A stretch of 64,000 nt of DNA, taken from IMG/VR virus record IMGVR_UViG_3300011115_001056, positions 1 through 64,000 of that record. The stretch is one strand, 5' to 3'. Positions within the stretch are counted from its first letter, which is position 1. Each line of letters opens with the position of its first letter. Origin of the DNA: a virus. The position numbers were made by a program, and so were the translations under genes. The notes under the pieces were generated by a model, which did not search any database, was not told where the DNA came from, and worked only from the letters and a program-made list of their open reading frames with translations. Below, one piece after another: positions 41,254-50,693 of this stretch.

Positions 41254-41868
41254 ATGGCCTCATATCCTAGAACTGGATCTAATCTAGACTCAACCACCAA
41301 AAGCTCACTTTCAACCCAGATAATAATCATGGTTGAGAACGAACCCGTAGGTGCCATTCAATCATTTGGTGAAACTCAGTCAAGACCAATTAAACAGGTA
41401 TCAGAAGTTGGAACGGATGGTATCATCGAGCTGGTTCCTCAGGGTCCAACAAAAGTTTCCTTGTCAATAGACAGAATGTACTTTGATGGATTATCCTTAC
41501 CAGAATCATTTTCTCGTGGATTTAGAAATCTTCAATCACAAAGAATTCCTTTTGACATTGTTGTAATTGATCAGTTTACTGGGTCTGGAAATGATGCAAT
41601 TATAACCACCTATCATAACTGCTGGTTTAACAATCTTTCAATCACTTATTCTGCCTCTGATTACACCATTGCTCAAAGAGCTGGCGTAGACTGCGAATAT
41701 GTCTCTACCATTAGAGGCGGAGAAGCAATAGCACTCAGCCAGGGAGTTGGTGGTGGCAGACAGATTCCAGGAGTACAGCTTGACGAAGCAGAGACTGCAG
41801 CAGATTCTGGAGCAAACGGTAGAAGAGGATCTCTAGATTATCCCGGATTAATTTCAGCCGCTTACTAG
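41254..41868 (+). CDS. Tail tube protein
   Basis: A 204-residue protein with a GGAG ribosome-binding site. The pattern NEPVGAIQSFGETQSRPIKQ, then VSEVGTDGIIELVPQGPTKV and SLSIDRMYFDGLSLPESF, followed by a VVIDQF strand and CWFNNLSITYSASDYTIAQ, is that of T4 gp19-type tube proteins. The Asn/Gly/Arg-rich C-terminus may be flexible. It follows the sheath (interrupted only by the HNH gene) and precedes the chaperones, the usual myovirus order. A terminator follows directly. Confidence 0.8.
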   Translation: MASYPRTGSNLDSTTKSSLSTQIIIMVENEPVGAIQSFGETQSRPIKQVSEVGTDGIIELVPQGPTKVSLSIDRMYFDGLSLPESFSRGFRNLQSQRIPFDIVVIDQFTGSGNDAIITTYHNCWFNNLSITYSASDYTIAQRAGVDCEYVSTIRGGEAIALSQGVGGGRQIPGVQLDEAETAADSGANGRRGSLDYPGLISAAY

Positions 41869-41882
41869 TCTTAAATAAATCA

Positions 41883-41920
41883 AAAATAAGCCGTACTAAT
41901 TTGTGCGGCTTATTTTTTTT
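41883..41920 (+). terminator. Rho-independent terminator after the tail tube gene
   Basis: A 14-bp stem (41883-41896 with 41903-41916, one G-U pair), 6-nt loop and a T run ending at 41920. It allows the abundant tube and sheath to be transcribed apart from the chaperone and tape measure genes. Confidence 0.88.
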
Positions 41921-41946
41921 AAGTATAATAATGCTGGAGTATAACA

Positions 41947-42471
41947 ATGAAACCAGGCTCAAAAGTAGTTGCATCACATGATATTGGTGCAGTAAGAGGA
42001 AAAGTAACGTCCAATCCAAACTTAGACCCAGATCTTATTAATAAAAGATTTGAAAAAGCCGAAGAAGAATCTGAGACAAAAAAGCAAATTTCTTATTCCG
42101 TTCCAAAAGAGCTAAAAGGATTAGAAAATTTAATATTTCTTGGTGCAAATACTAGAGATATTAAGCTTGGAGAGTTCTCATTTACTCTTAGCACACTTTC
42201 TGCAAAACAGCAAGAAATTATTTTTAAAAGTGCGTTAGATATTTCAGAGCAAGAAAGAATTCTTTTCTTTAAAAAAGGAGTTTTGGCTTCTTCTATTAAA
42301 AGAATTAATGGAAGACCGCTATCCTCCTATCTTGAAGAGGATACTTTTCAAGCTAGAATAGAATTAGTTGAAACACTCCAGCAGTCAGTTTTTGATTTAT
42401 TATTTGAAGAGCTAGATGAAATTACTTCTGAAGCCGAAAAGATCTTGACGGCTGAAAATTTAAAAAAATAG
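41947..42471 (+). CDS. Tail assembly chaperone, short form (G-like)
   Basis: A 174-residue helical protein between the tail tube and the tape measure gene, the invariant place for tail assembly chaperones. The core GEFSFTLSTLSAKQQEIIF, then DISEQERILFFKKGVLASSI, resembles chaperones of this type. It ends in LKK-stop on the slippery run TTTAAAAAAA, where ribosomes can shift -1 into the next frame. Ordinary termination gives this short G-like product. The chaperone coats the tape measure during tube assembly. Confidence 0.78.
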   Translation: MKPGSKVVASHDIGAVRGKVTSNPNLDPDLINKRFEKAEEESETKKQISYSVPKELKGLENLIFLGANTRDIKLGEFSFTLSTLSAKQQEIIFKSALDISEQERILFFKKGVLASSIKRINGRPLSSYLEEDTFQARIELVETLQQSVFDLLFEELDEITSEAEKILTAENLKK

Positions 42472-42881
42472 TAAAAAGCTCCGACCACTACATCAGGTGG
42501 GAGCTTTGCAAGATTTGGAAATGCAGAGTAGATGATCCTATCTTTGAAGGAATAAACCAATCACAATTACTGTGGTATTCTTTGATGATATCCGATGATA
42601 AAGAAAGAGAGTTTGATAAAACCCTATCTTACTTAGAGTATCATGCCTCATTTACAAATCATGAGGGAGTAAAAAAAGCAAAAGAATTTAGAAAAGAACA
42701 AAAAGAAGACACCGTTAAAGAAGCAGAAGAATTTATTAACTCCGTTAAGAATAATGAATTTAAAAATAATCCATTAATTGAGGCAATTAAGAAATTAAGA
42801 GAGTCTAGCATATTAAGTTCAGAAAAAGAAAATGCATTTAACTCTATTAATTTAAATAAACTTATTAAGGAAGATATTTAA
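42456..42881 (+). CDS. Tail assembly chaperone extension reached by -1 frameshift (T-like)
   Basis: The -1 frame opens after a stop at 42453-42455 and continues to 42881. Its first part (SDHYIRWELCKIWKCRVDDP, then INQSQLLWYSLMISDD) has the WE...W.cR.dD pattern of T-like chaperone domains and lies upstream of any plausible start codon. It should therefore be made only as a fusion to the 174-residue protein, giving about 311 residues. A short ORF with TTG at 42582 is part of this reading frame and not a separate gene. The stop lies 1 nt before the tape measure ATG. Confidence 0.8.
   Translation, partial: KFKKIVKSSDHYIRWELCKIWKCRVDDPIFEGINQSQLLWYSLMISDDKEREFDKTLSYLEYHASFTNHEGVKKAKEFRKEQKEDTVKEAEEFINSVKNNEFKNNPLIEAIKKLRESSILSSEKENAFNSINLNKLIKEDI
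42459..42507 (+). promoter_or_regulatory. -1 programmed frameshift signal
   Basis: Canonical slippery heptamer T TTA AAA at 42459-42465 (a second, A AAA AAA, at 42462-42468) directly before the zero-frame TAG. After a 9-nt (or 6-nt) spacer comes a hairpin with an 8-bp stem, AAAGCTCC at 42475-42482 with 42500-42507. The -1 frame is closed at 42453, so the shift must occur within a 13-nt window that holds the heptamers. Confidence 0.82.
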
Positions 42882-42882
42882 T

Positions 42883-44787
42883 ATGGCTAATGATATGACT
42901 ACCATCTTACAGATGTACAAAGATGGAAAGCTAACTTTAACTCAGACCACAAGTGCCTTAGATGAAATTTCTGGTGCTGCAAAAAGTGCAAGTAGTTCTA
43001 TCTTAAACTTAGGCTCTGCATTTGAGACTTTTTCAAATCTTTCAATAAAAAATACAAAAACTTTAGAAGGAAGCCTGAATTCTTTTAAACAACTTAAAGC
43101 AGCAGCATCAGATCTTACAAATGCTTTGTCTGGTGTTTCGAAATTAGGATCTGTAATTGGATTAGATGTTGTATTCGATGCTGCATTAAAGCCAATCGCC
43201 TCTATCTCAGGTCTTATGGGCACCTTGGTCGATGCGGCAAAAAATGTAGTAGGTGCTCTTGACGGGATGGATGCTGGAACTAGAGAACTAAATGACTCTC
43301 AGTTTAAGCTTGCTGCAAATATTGGATTAGGTTTTGATCAGGCAAAAAAGTTTTCAGAAATTTATAAAGACATAGTCAAATCAAATTCTGATTTGGCAGG
43401 AACAGGATTCTATATAAAGGCAGATCAGTTTCAGGCAGCAACTGCGGCTCTCCAACAACAAGGTTTTGCAATGACAGAGTTGGCGGAAAGGTCCTCGGTT
43501 GCCGGAAAGAGTCTTAACAATGTCCAGGCAATGACCATGCAAGCCAGAGCGATGGGCATGGAGGTTGGAGATTATTCCAAAAAAATGGGAGATATGGTAA
43601 GAAAGTCCGGCTTAAGTATGGAAGACTCCATGAAGCTTATGGCATCAACTCAGGATATTGCAGGAGATACTGGATTAAGAATAGATGAAGTTACTCAATC
43701 ATTAGATAGTGCAACTAATGGATTTCAAAGAATGGGAACAACTATAAACTTTGGAATGCCACTCTTAAGGGGATTTGCCGCCTCAATTACTGATGTTGGA
43801 CTTGGAATATCTCAGGCCGCAGATTTAGCAGGAGATTTTTCAAAAAGCCTAATGGGGATAGTTAATAATCCGGCATTGGCGTACATAACCTCTATGAAGG
43901 GTGGATTTTCTGGAGCAATGGGTGGAGGTGGAGGCGTTCTGAATCCAAGTATTCAAATGCAATCAATGATGATGGATCAGTCCCCAGGCTCACAGGCAGA
44001 ACTTGCAAAGAATCTATCTGTTGGAATGAGAGAGACTTTAAAGTCTTTCTCCGGAGGAGATATAATTAGCGTCAAGCAGGCCGCACAGTCTCCGGAATTG
44101 CAGAGCAGATTTTACACTCAGCAACAAATGCTAGGATCGCAGTTTGGAATTTCTGATACTGGAACTCAAAATAGAGTTTTAGAATATTTGCAAAAGTTAG
44201 AAGAAGCCACTTATGCAGGCGACGATGAGGCTGCAGCAATTCTTGAGAAGCAGATCTCAGAAGCCGCCAAGGGCAACGATCAAACTATGAGTATTCAGGA
44301 AAAGATGTCTCTAGCAATGGACAGAACTGTTATTTTAGCTCAAGATCAGCTTGCAAATCAAAAGGGAATTTTGGCAGCCACCATGATGGGAGTAAAGAAT
44401 AAGACCGGAAAAGAAGGTGAAGATGCTTTTGTTGCAAACTTTGGGAAGGCAATGTCCGAAGTAGGAAATTTATTTGGAGGCAATAAGGATATTACTGGAA
44501 TGGATTCTGACCAATTAGAAGCCTATAGGAAAGAAAGAGATACTGCAATAGAAACAACTGCAAAAAGATATGGTATCGCAAAACAACAGGTTGCGGGCGT
44601 GGCACCGGATACTGGCACTTCTAGTGGCGGTGGTGCTCAATTTGGAACTGCAGGCGGAGCCACCTCTGCCGGACAAAATAGTAATACGCTTATTACATTA
44701 GTAAATAGGACTGGAAAAGCAATGGAGGCTACCGCAGGAAAAACTGCGGCAGGACCCGCCCTCATAGTAGTCGAAACCCCACCATAA
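42883..44787 (+). CDS. Tape measure protein (probable)
   Basis: A 634-residue Ala/Gly/Met-rich helical protein directly after the frameshifted chaperones. Long amphipathic helices fill residues 1-330 (LKAAASDLTNALSGVSKLGS, VDAAKNVVGALDG). A Gly/Met-rich region follows (about 340-370), then more helices and a Gly/Ser/Thr-rich tail. Position and composition fit a tape measure protein, which sets tail length and is ejected with DNA. At about 0.15 nm per residue it would specify a tail of roughly 95 nm. It is short for a phage with such large baseplate genes; another possibility is that it is only part of the tape measure system. Confidence 0.66.
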   Translation: MANDMTTILQMYKDGKLTLTQTTSALDEISGAAKSASSSILNLGSAFETFSNLSIKNTKTLEGSLNSFKQLKAAASDLTNALSGVSKLGSVIGLDVVFDAALKPIASISGLMGTLVDAAKNVVGALDGMDAGTRELNDSQFKLAANIGLGFDQAKKFSEIYKDIVKSNSDLAGTGFYIKADQFQAATAALQQQGFAMTELAERSSVAGKSLNNVQAMTMQARAMGMEVGDYSKKMGDMVRKSGLSMEDSMKLMASTQDIAGDTGLRIDEVTQSLDSATNGFQRMGTTINFGMPLLRGFAASITDVGLGISQAADLAGDFSKSLMGIVNNPALAYITSMKGGFSGAMGGGGGVLNPSIQMQSMMMDQSPGSQAELAKNLSVGMRETLKSFSGGDIISVKQAAQSPELQSRFYTQQQMLGSQFGISDTGTQNRVLEYLQKLEEATYAGDDEAAAILEKQISEAAKGNDQTMSIQEKMSLAMDRTVILAQDQLANQKGILAATMMGVKNKTGKEGEDAFVANFGKAMSEVGNLFGGNKDITGMDSDQLEAYRKERDTAIETTAKRYGIAKQQVAGVAPDTGTSSGGGAQFGTAGGATSAGQNSNTLITLVNRTGKAMEATAGKTAAGPALIVVETPP

Positions 44788-44813
44788 AATCTATCAATAT
44801 ATAATAAGAAAGT

Positions 44814-45707
44814 ATGTTTGTTAGAGAAACCTTAAAATTCCTTATTCCCACTAATCTTCTTTCTTTAAATACCTCCGGTATGTCCGATAGAGAAGTAGTT
44901 CCACTTTATATTAACCCAAGCTCTATTCAAACCAATTATACAAAAAATATTGCCGAAACCCAAACAATTGGCGGCTTTATAATTCAATATTGGGGAGATA
45001 GAATTACCACTATGTCTATCGGAGGAACTACCGGTAGTGGTGGTATTGACGCTATAAATATTTTGCATCAAGTTTATAAGGCAGAACAAATTCAATTTAA
45101 AAAAGTTCTTTTAAAAAGACAAGTTGAATTAGCAGTCAAAATAAAAGAAGCTGAGGCTGCATCTCAAAAGACAGGATCAATTGATACACTAGAGGCATTA
45201 GATCAGGTTCTTTTTAATGGTGCCTTTTCTAATTTTGCAAATGGCGTTAGTGAAACTATGGATTTTTTTAAATCAGCAGTTGCAGGAAATGATGTTTCAA
45301 GTGCCAGCCCAGTTAGACTTCTTCCTACCATGTCTGCATTTGCAGTCTCTCTTGATATGCATTTTCAAGGAAAGGTATTTAGAGGTTATATTGAAGCTAT
45401 GTCAGTAACTGAAAACGGAACATCTCCGGGACATTTTGATTACACCATACAATTTAAATCTTTAAAAGAATATGGAGAAAGAACTAACTTTATGCCATGG
45501 CATATTAATCCAAGAGATGCATCTGGAAAGCCAATACAAAAGCCAAAAGTTGGACCAAATGGGGCCAATTATAATCTTACATTTCCAATCATAGATGCAA
45601 AATCAATAACCTCAACTGCAAGAAGTGTCTCTAGAGTTACTGATGATCAGGTAGGAACATCCAATGAAACTGGAAATTTAACCCCAAGATACTCTAAAAT
45701 AAAATAA
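44814..45707 (+). CDS. Baseplate hub/tube-initiator-like protein
   Basis: A 297-residue protein. The N-terminal block PLYINPSSIQTNYTKNIAET, then QTIGGFIIQYWGDRITTMSI and GGTTGSGGIDAIN, is a pattern I know from proteins placed between tape measure and hub in contractile tails. They are thought to form or cap the first tube rings. The C-terminal half has MHFQGKVFRGYIEAMSVTE and HFDYTIQFKSLKEYG, beta strands similar to tube-fold domains. A CTATCAATAT element lies 13 nt before the ATG. The role as tube initiator or hub adaptor is inference from pattern and place. Confidence 0.58.
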   Translation: MFVRETLKFLIPTNLLSLNTSGMSDREVVPLYINPSSIQTNYTKNIAETQTIGGFIIQYWGDRITTMSIGGTTGSGGIDAINILHQVYKAEQIQFKKVLLKRQVELAVKIKEAEAASQKTGSIDTLEALDQVLFNGAFSNFANGVSETMDFFKSAVAGNDVSSASPVRLLPTMSAFAVSLDMHFQGKVFRGYIEAMSVTENGTSPGHFDYTIQFKSLKEYGERTNFMPWHINPRDASGKPIQKPKVGPNGANYNLTFPIIDAKSITSTARSVSRVTDDQVGTSNETGNLTPRYSKIK

Positions 45708-45735
45708 ATGCAGTATAATAGTTTGGGATTTAAAT

Positions 45736-48700
45736 ATGGCAAAACAATCACTACTTCAGGCGTCTGTATCTAGAATTAATTCTGCATTTGATAAGATAGC
45801 TTATGGAAAATCAGATCTTCATCTGGTAGAATCAGGCGTTGCAGTCTTTATTGATCAGAATAGATCAACAGAGATTAAACCAAAGTCTAGAGCCATAGTT
45901 GCTATGAATCCAACTGCCAGTATTCTAATTAAGAAGAAAGCATTTTCAACATTCAAGGCAACAAATGACTTAAGATGGATGGATAAGACTGAAAAAATGT
46001 TGCTCAGAACCACCAAGGCATTATTTGCCCTAAAGGTGGCTCAGCTTAGAGCTTATGAGTCTTTAACAAAATTAGATAATTTTTATGAAGAAACTGGAGA
46101 TATAAATTTCAGTCTTCTTGCCGACCTAATCTCTTCTTCTAGATATCTTCAGCTCCCAGGACAAAATAATAAAAGCTCTGATGCACTAGCACTTCTTGCT
46201 AGTTTTGGGGCAGCAGCTGGAATGGGAGCATCAGTTGATGATGTAATTAAGATTGTTAGAAGAAATGCTTTTTCAACAGCAAATACAAAAACTACCTGGA
46301 TAGTAGACCCCGATGATGTTACCAACTATGGAACAGGACCGGGGACAGGAGTAATAGAGATTTGCACCTTTACAAGCATAAGCACTTCTGTTGGAGTTAC
46401 TTCAGAAACAAAGTCTGCTACAATAGGAATACTTGATCCTCACAGGATTATGAATATCATTGAAGATGATATTGAAATGGCAATTGAAGAAGCTCTTTAT
46501 GGAACCTTAGGGCTAATGAATGATCTTGCTTATGCCGGAATGGGAGGAGAATATATAGATCCATCTCTTATAGTCTCTTCTGCGCTGGAGGTTTTTGGAC
46601 TTGGAAAGCTAGACGGAACTATGGATATAGATTATATTAGAGATAGGCTCAGAGTTTTTTATCTTGGAAAATGGATAATAAATGTAAATGATGGAGTTCA
46701 CATTTATATTGCTGGAAATAAATCAGTTACAAACAATAGTGATATAGAAAGCTCATCTTTTGATACAAGTTTAGATGATTCATATTTTCAAATTGATGAA
46801 AATATTTTAGAGGCAGAAAGAAAATTATATACAAATCAAAATATTTCCTCATCAACATATAAGAATATCAGAAAATATTCAAACAATTCTTTTATTATGC
46901 AGCATGTCTTTGGAGGCTACGTTAAAGGAGTATCCGAATCATACTCGGTAGATAAGACAACAATATCAGTCTCATGCCAGGATAATATGGGATGGTTGAC
47001 TGGCGTAAGATTCATGGAAGAGCCATCATTACTTGATCCGAGGGCTCCTTTAGAAGACCCCGTTACCCCTTTTGATATAAAAACAAATTCTGCAAGTAAC
47101 TCCTTAAGAGGGCCTTCATTAGAATTACTTCCAGAAAATAAAATACTTTTAAAGTCAGGACTTTTGTCACACAGTGCAGGCCTGTTAGCCGGATATAATG
47201 CAAATGAGTCAAACATATTTCAGGGGCAATATTCTGGACCAGGATCAATGTATGGGGCACAAATAGTTCAGCACCCTTCTGGATTAGTTTATAGATGGAG
47301 AACCGGTGTTCTAGGGCTCTCTTCCCCCTTCTCTCCTACTGGAGCCAGTAGTAATGGTGCTGCCTCTGCAATCTCCCCTGTCACTAGACAAAATTATGGA
47401 TTTTCGGTTACTAATAGCGTTGTTTCAAACTTGGATGTTGCCAATGTTATTAGTGTCATGATTACTGGACAGCCTTATAATATAGAGACATTTACCCAAC
47501 TTGCTTATGATGCAATGAACGTAGTCAGGGTTGGAAATTCACTTAATCCAAGCGATGCCCTATCATTTACCCTAGACTCGATTAGAAAACAAAATCCATT
47601 CTATGGAAATTTTAAGCCTTTTAGAATGATTACTATGTCTGAGCAGACAATAAATAAACTTAGCAATGATACTTTTGCAGTGGAAGATACTAAAAATAAA
47701 CTATCTATCTTAAGAAAAAAGAAAAATGATATAAACAGAAAAATTAGAATATTAAAATCATCTAAAGGAAATGAGTCAATTCAACTTCTATTAGAACAAG
47801 AAAGATCTTCTATAGATGCCTCAATAAACAGCCAAATAGAGTCTGTATATAGAAATAATGGCTCTTCTGTAGGAGGAGGAGTTAATGCATCAGATCTTTT
47901 TGATATTAACTTTAATATTTTTGGTCAAAATAAAGCTCTAAACATGGGAGGTAATTTAGAAACAGATCATGATTTGAATAGAGCCATGATGAGAGTTGCT
48001 ACGATGAGAAGAATAGAAGATGTGAAATTAAATCGCGATCAAAATCTTCTTATAGTCTCAGACCAATATGATTTAAATCCAGATATCAAAGCATATATGC
48101 TTAAATTAAGAACTTCTGGATTTAAATTATTTCAAGGTAATTATATGAACGTCTATGATAGATGTGCCGAAGCCGCAACAGTAACCATGATGGAATTCTT
48201 CTGTAATTCACAGGGTCATCTTGAAATTAGGCCTCCACAATATAATAAGACCCCCCTTTCTGTTTTAAATGCACTTTCAAGATATCAAAGTGCAACTAAA
48301 AGAAAAATTGTTCCAGACTTTTTATTCTCAATGTTTGGAGATAGAGTTTCTTCACTCAAACTAGAAATACATGCAACAAATATAAGAATAGCCATCATAG
48401 CTTTGCTCATGAATAAATATCCGGATTCTTCCCTAATACCTGGTGTAGCAGTTTCTGGAAAATCATCTTTTATGTTTTTTGGAGTTTCTTATTTTTCAAA
48501 TTCAGAAACAAAAACATATGAATCAAATATTGACAAATATACAGTTAATTTTTCTGATACTCATTCTAATTATCTAAAACTTGATATTGGGTCTACAGAA
48601 GATGGAGATATTTTATTTGGAAATATTGATACTCCGATTGGAAATTTTGATGAAATAGTAAGAGAATATGGGGCTGGGAGCAGTACAGGATCAATTTATG

Positions 48701-50691
48701 ACAAAACTTTAGATTCTTTGATTAATCCAAATAAAAAGATTGCAAAGAATTCCTCAGAAACAACACAAAAACAAGATGGAACAACAAAAACAATTTCTGA
48801 CTTTGGAACTCCCGATCAAATTGTTAAAGGTCTAAATGCCATAGTTGATTCTTTTAGAAAAGCATCTGGGCATAACCCGGCCTCTGGTCTGGTAGCTAGT
48901 GGTACAAATGGTGAATTTATAGAAAAAGATCTTTTAATTGGAATGAGTGAGTCATCTGTGAATTCTGGAGGCCTTGAGGCAAGACTCGATAAGCTTTTTG
49001 ATGAATTAGATCAGGCAGTATCAAAAAGAAATTCTCTTGTAAACTTATTGAAAAAAAATCAAGAAAAGAAAGAAGAATTAGACAGAATCGAGCAAGATCT
49101 TACGAATGGATTTTCTGAAGATAATACAGATTTTTGGGAAGATCCGGATGTTCAATCTAGAGTTGATAATGTTTTCTCAAATAAAACTACTAGCAGCGAG
49201 GGAGTTAGGGACTACGCAGGTGTAGTCAAAGGCATTTATGAGGCAGGAAGATATACAAAAAGAGCAATAGATGCAACCAAAGATTTCTTAGCAGGAAAGG
49301 CAACTCAAGGAACTCTCTTTGACCATCTAATAGATGATGACATGAGAAATCTTTTAGGTCCAGGCTCTGGTAGAAGGTTTGTTATTTATGATGAGCAGAT
49401 AAAGGGATATGAGGTTAGAGAATCTGAACCACAAATGACTAGAGTTGATGTTTTTGGAACTACTCCATTAGTTAATGATCAAATGAAAGCGGTCACAGGT
49501 GGAGAAAACTTTATTCAATGGGGTGGAGCAGTAGACTATGATCTCTGGAGACAATATGGATACAAATGGAAAGGTATTCAGGATGCTCCATTTATATCTG
49601 ATGCAGAAACTCAGGCTAAGCCTCTGGCACTACAGCACTTGGCCCTTCAAAGAGCAGTAATATTCTCAGGAAGTATTCAGCTTGCTGGCAATGAATATTA
49701 TCAACCTGGCGATACAGTTTACATTCCATCAAAAGGTCTGTTATTTTATGTAGCAACAGTTTCTCATTCTTTTGGTTATGGCTCATCGTTTGATACCAAC
49801 CTTACTTTAATGTATGGTCATCCACCAGGAGTATATCTTCCAACTCCAATGGATATCATTGGACAATCTTATTCCAAAGATACTATGAAGCAGGGTGGAT
49901 ATATCGTAAGGAGAAAAAATAATGGAGATGATAGCTATAGACCACTACAGCCAGATTGTGCCATTAGATTCCCCAAGAGTCCAAAAATAACAGAATCTAA
50001 TTTGGAATATTTACTTAGTCATAAAAATAATATGGTTAAATTTTATAATATGGTTACCGATCTATCAAATGGACTACTTACATCAGGCAGAGTTCTTTTT
50101 ATTAGAGGATTTACAAAAGATGACTCAGAAGAGGCAGATGTTTTAGAAAAGCTTAATTTGGTTTCTGGGTTATTTCAGAACCCAGTTATGTTATCTCAAA
50201 AGTTAGATACTGCGGTAGGCGATGATCTTCTTGCAGATTTTTTGCAACCAACTCAAAGCTTGTTAAATATTAACGCAGGCTCCGGAATGAACAAAGAGCT
50301 TAAGACAATGTTTCTTCCTAATGGAGCCCCAGTGACTAAGGTTCAAAAGGAACAGATTTTATTGCAGGTAGCTAAATTAAATAGAAATAATTCTGAATTT
50401 ACCGCTGACAAGACAGCATATAAATGTTTCTCTGCAGTAAACTTAAAAGATATTGGAAAATTAAAGAAAGAAAAAGAAAATTATATTTCAGATTTTGATG
50501 CCCTATCAACAACCCTTTACCCAGATTTTCCAAAGGGAGGTCCATCTCAATCTACCTGGTTAGAGATGGATGATTTGCTACAAAATATTTTCTCATCAAA
50601 CCCACTAATTAAAGACTATGAAAAGGTAATTGAAATTGGTATATTAGAATTAGATACTGCTAAAGTAAAATTACTAAAGAGTTTAAGATAA
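45736..50691 (+). CDS. Baseplate hub protein, very large
   Basis: A 1651-residue protein. Hub-type segments are spread along it: HIYIAGNKSV with FGGYVKGVSESYSVDKTTIS and VSCQDNMGWL (residues about 325-420), YDRCAEAATVTMMEFFCNSQ with GHLEIRPPQYN (about 810-840), and near residue 1315 EYYQPGDTVYIPSKGLLFYV followed by ATVSHSFGYGSSFDTNLTL. These resemble T4 gp27/gpD-type hubs. Insertions include coiled coils at about 650-700 and 1080-1120. The last ~200 residues are helical. T4 gp27 is about 390 residues, so this is a greatly expanded hub. It ends 2 nt before the OB-fold spike gene, its expected partner. Confidence 0.72.
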   Translation: MAKQSLLQASVSRINSAFDKIAYGKSDLHLVESGVAVFIDQNRSTEIKPKSRAIVAMNPTASILIKKKAFSTFKATNDLRWMDKTEKMLLRTTKALFALKVAQLRAYESLTKLDNFYEETGDINFSLLADLISSSRYLQLPGQNNKSSDALALLASFGAAAGMGASVDDVIKIVRRNAFSTANTKTTWIVDPDDVTNYGTGPGTGVIEICTFTSISTSVGVTSETKSATIGILDPHRIMNIIEDDIEMAIEEALYGTLGLMNDLAYAGMGGEYIDPSLIVSSALEVFGLGKLDGTMDIDYIRDRLRVFYLGKWIINVNDGVHIYIAGNKSVTNNSDIESSSFDTSLDDSYFQIDENILEAERKLYTNQNISSSTYKNIRKYSNNSFIMQHVFGGYVKGVSESYSVDKTTISVSCQDNMGWLTGVRFMEEPSLLDPRAPLEDPVTPFDIKTNSASNSLRGPSLELLPENKILLKSGLLSHSAGLLAGYNANESNIFQGQYSGPGSMYGAQIVQHPSGLVYRWRTGVLGLSSPFSPTGASSNGAASAISPVTRQNYGFSVTNSVVSNLDVANVISVMITGQPYNIETFTQLAYDAMNVVRVGNSLNPSDALSFTLDSIRKQNPFYGNFKPFRMITMSEQTINKLSNDTFAVEDTKNKLSILRKKKNDINRKIRILKSSKGNESIQLLLEQERSSIDASINSQIESVYRNNGSSVGGGVNASDLFDINFNIFGQNKALNMGGNLETDHDLNRAMMRVATMRRIEDVKLNRDQNLLIVSDQYDLNPDIKAYMLKLRTSGFKLFQGNYMNVYDRCAEAATVTMMEFFCNSQGHLEIRPPQYNKTPLSVLNALSRYQSATKRKIVPDFLFSMFGDRVSSLKLEIHATNIRIAIIALLMNKYPDSSLIPGVAVSGKSSFMFFGVSYFSNSETKTYESNIDKYTVNFSDTHSNYLKLDIGSTEDGDILFGNIDTPIGNFDEIVREYGAGSSTGSIYDKTLDSLINPNKKIAKNSSETTQKQDGTTKTISDFGTPDQIVKGLNAIVDSFRKASGHNPASGLVASGTNGEFIEKDLLIGMSESSVNSGGLEARLDKLFDELDQAVSKRNSLVNLLKKNQEKKEELDRIEQDLTNGFSEDNTDFWEDPDVQSRVDNVFSNKTTSSEGVRDYAGVVKGIYEAGRYTKRAIDATKDFLAGKATQGTLFDHLIDDDMRNLLGPGSGRRFVIYDEQIKGYEVRESEPQMTRVDVFGTTPLVNDQMKAVTGGENFIQWGGAVDYDLWRQYGYKWKGIQDAPFISDAETQAKPLALQHLALQRAVIFSGSIQLAGNEYYQPGDTVYIPSKGLLFYVATVSHSFGYGSSFDTNLTLMYGHPPGVYLPTPMDIIGQSYSKDTMKQGGYIVRRKNNGDDSYRPLQPDCAIRFPKSPKITESNLEYLLSHKNNMVKFYNMVTDLSNGLLTSGRVLFIRGFTKDDSEEADVLEKLNLVSGLFQNPVMLSQKLDTAVGDDLLADFLQPTQSLLNINAGSGMNKELKTMFLPNGAPVTKVQKEQILLQVAKLNRNNSEFTADKTAYKCFSAVNLKDIGKLKKEKENYISDFDALSTTLYPDFPKGGPSQSTWLEMDDLLQNIFSSNPLIKDYEKVIEIGILELDTAKVKLLKSLR

Positions 50692-50693
50692 TT

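Noticed and set aside
42582-42881. Independent 99-codon gene starting with TTG
   Set aside because: The frame is open upstream to the slippery site and encodes a chaperone-like segment, so it is read as the frameshift extension.
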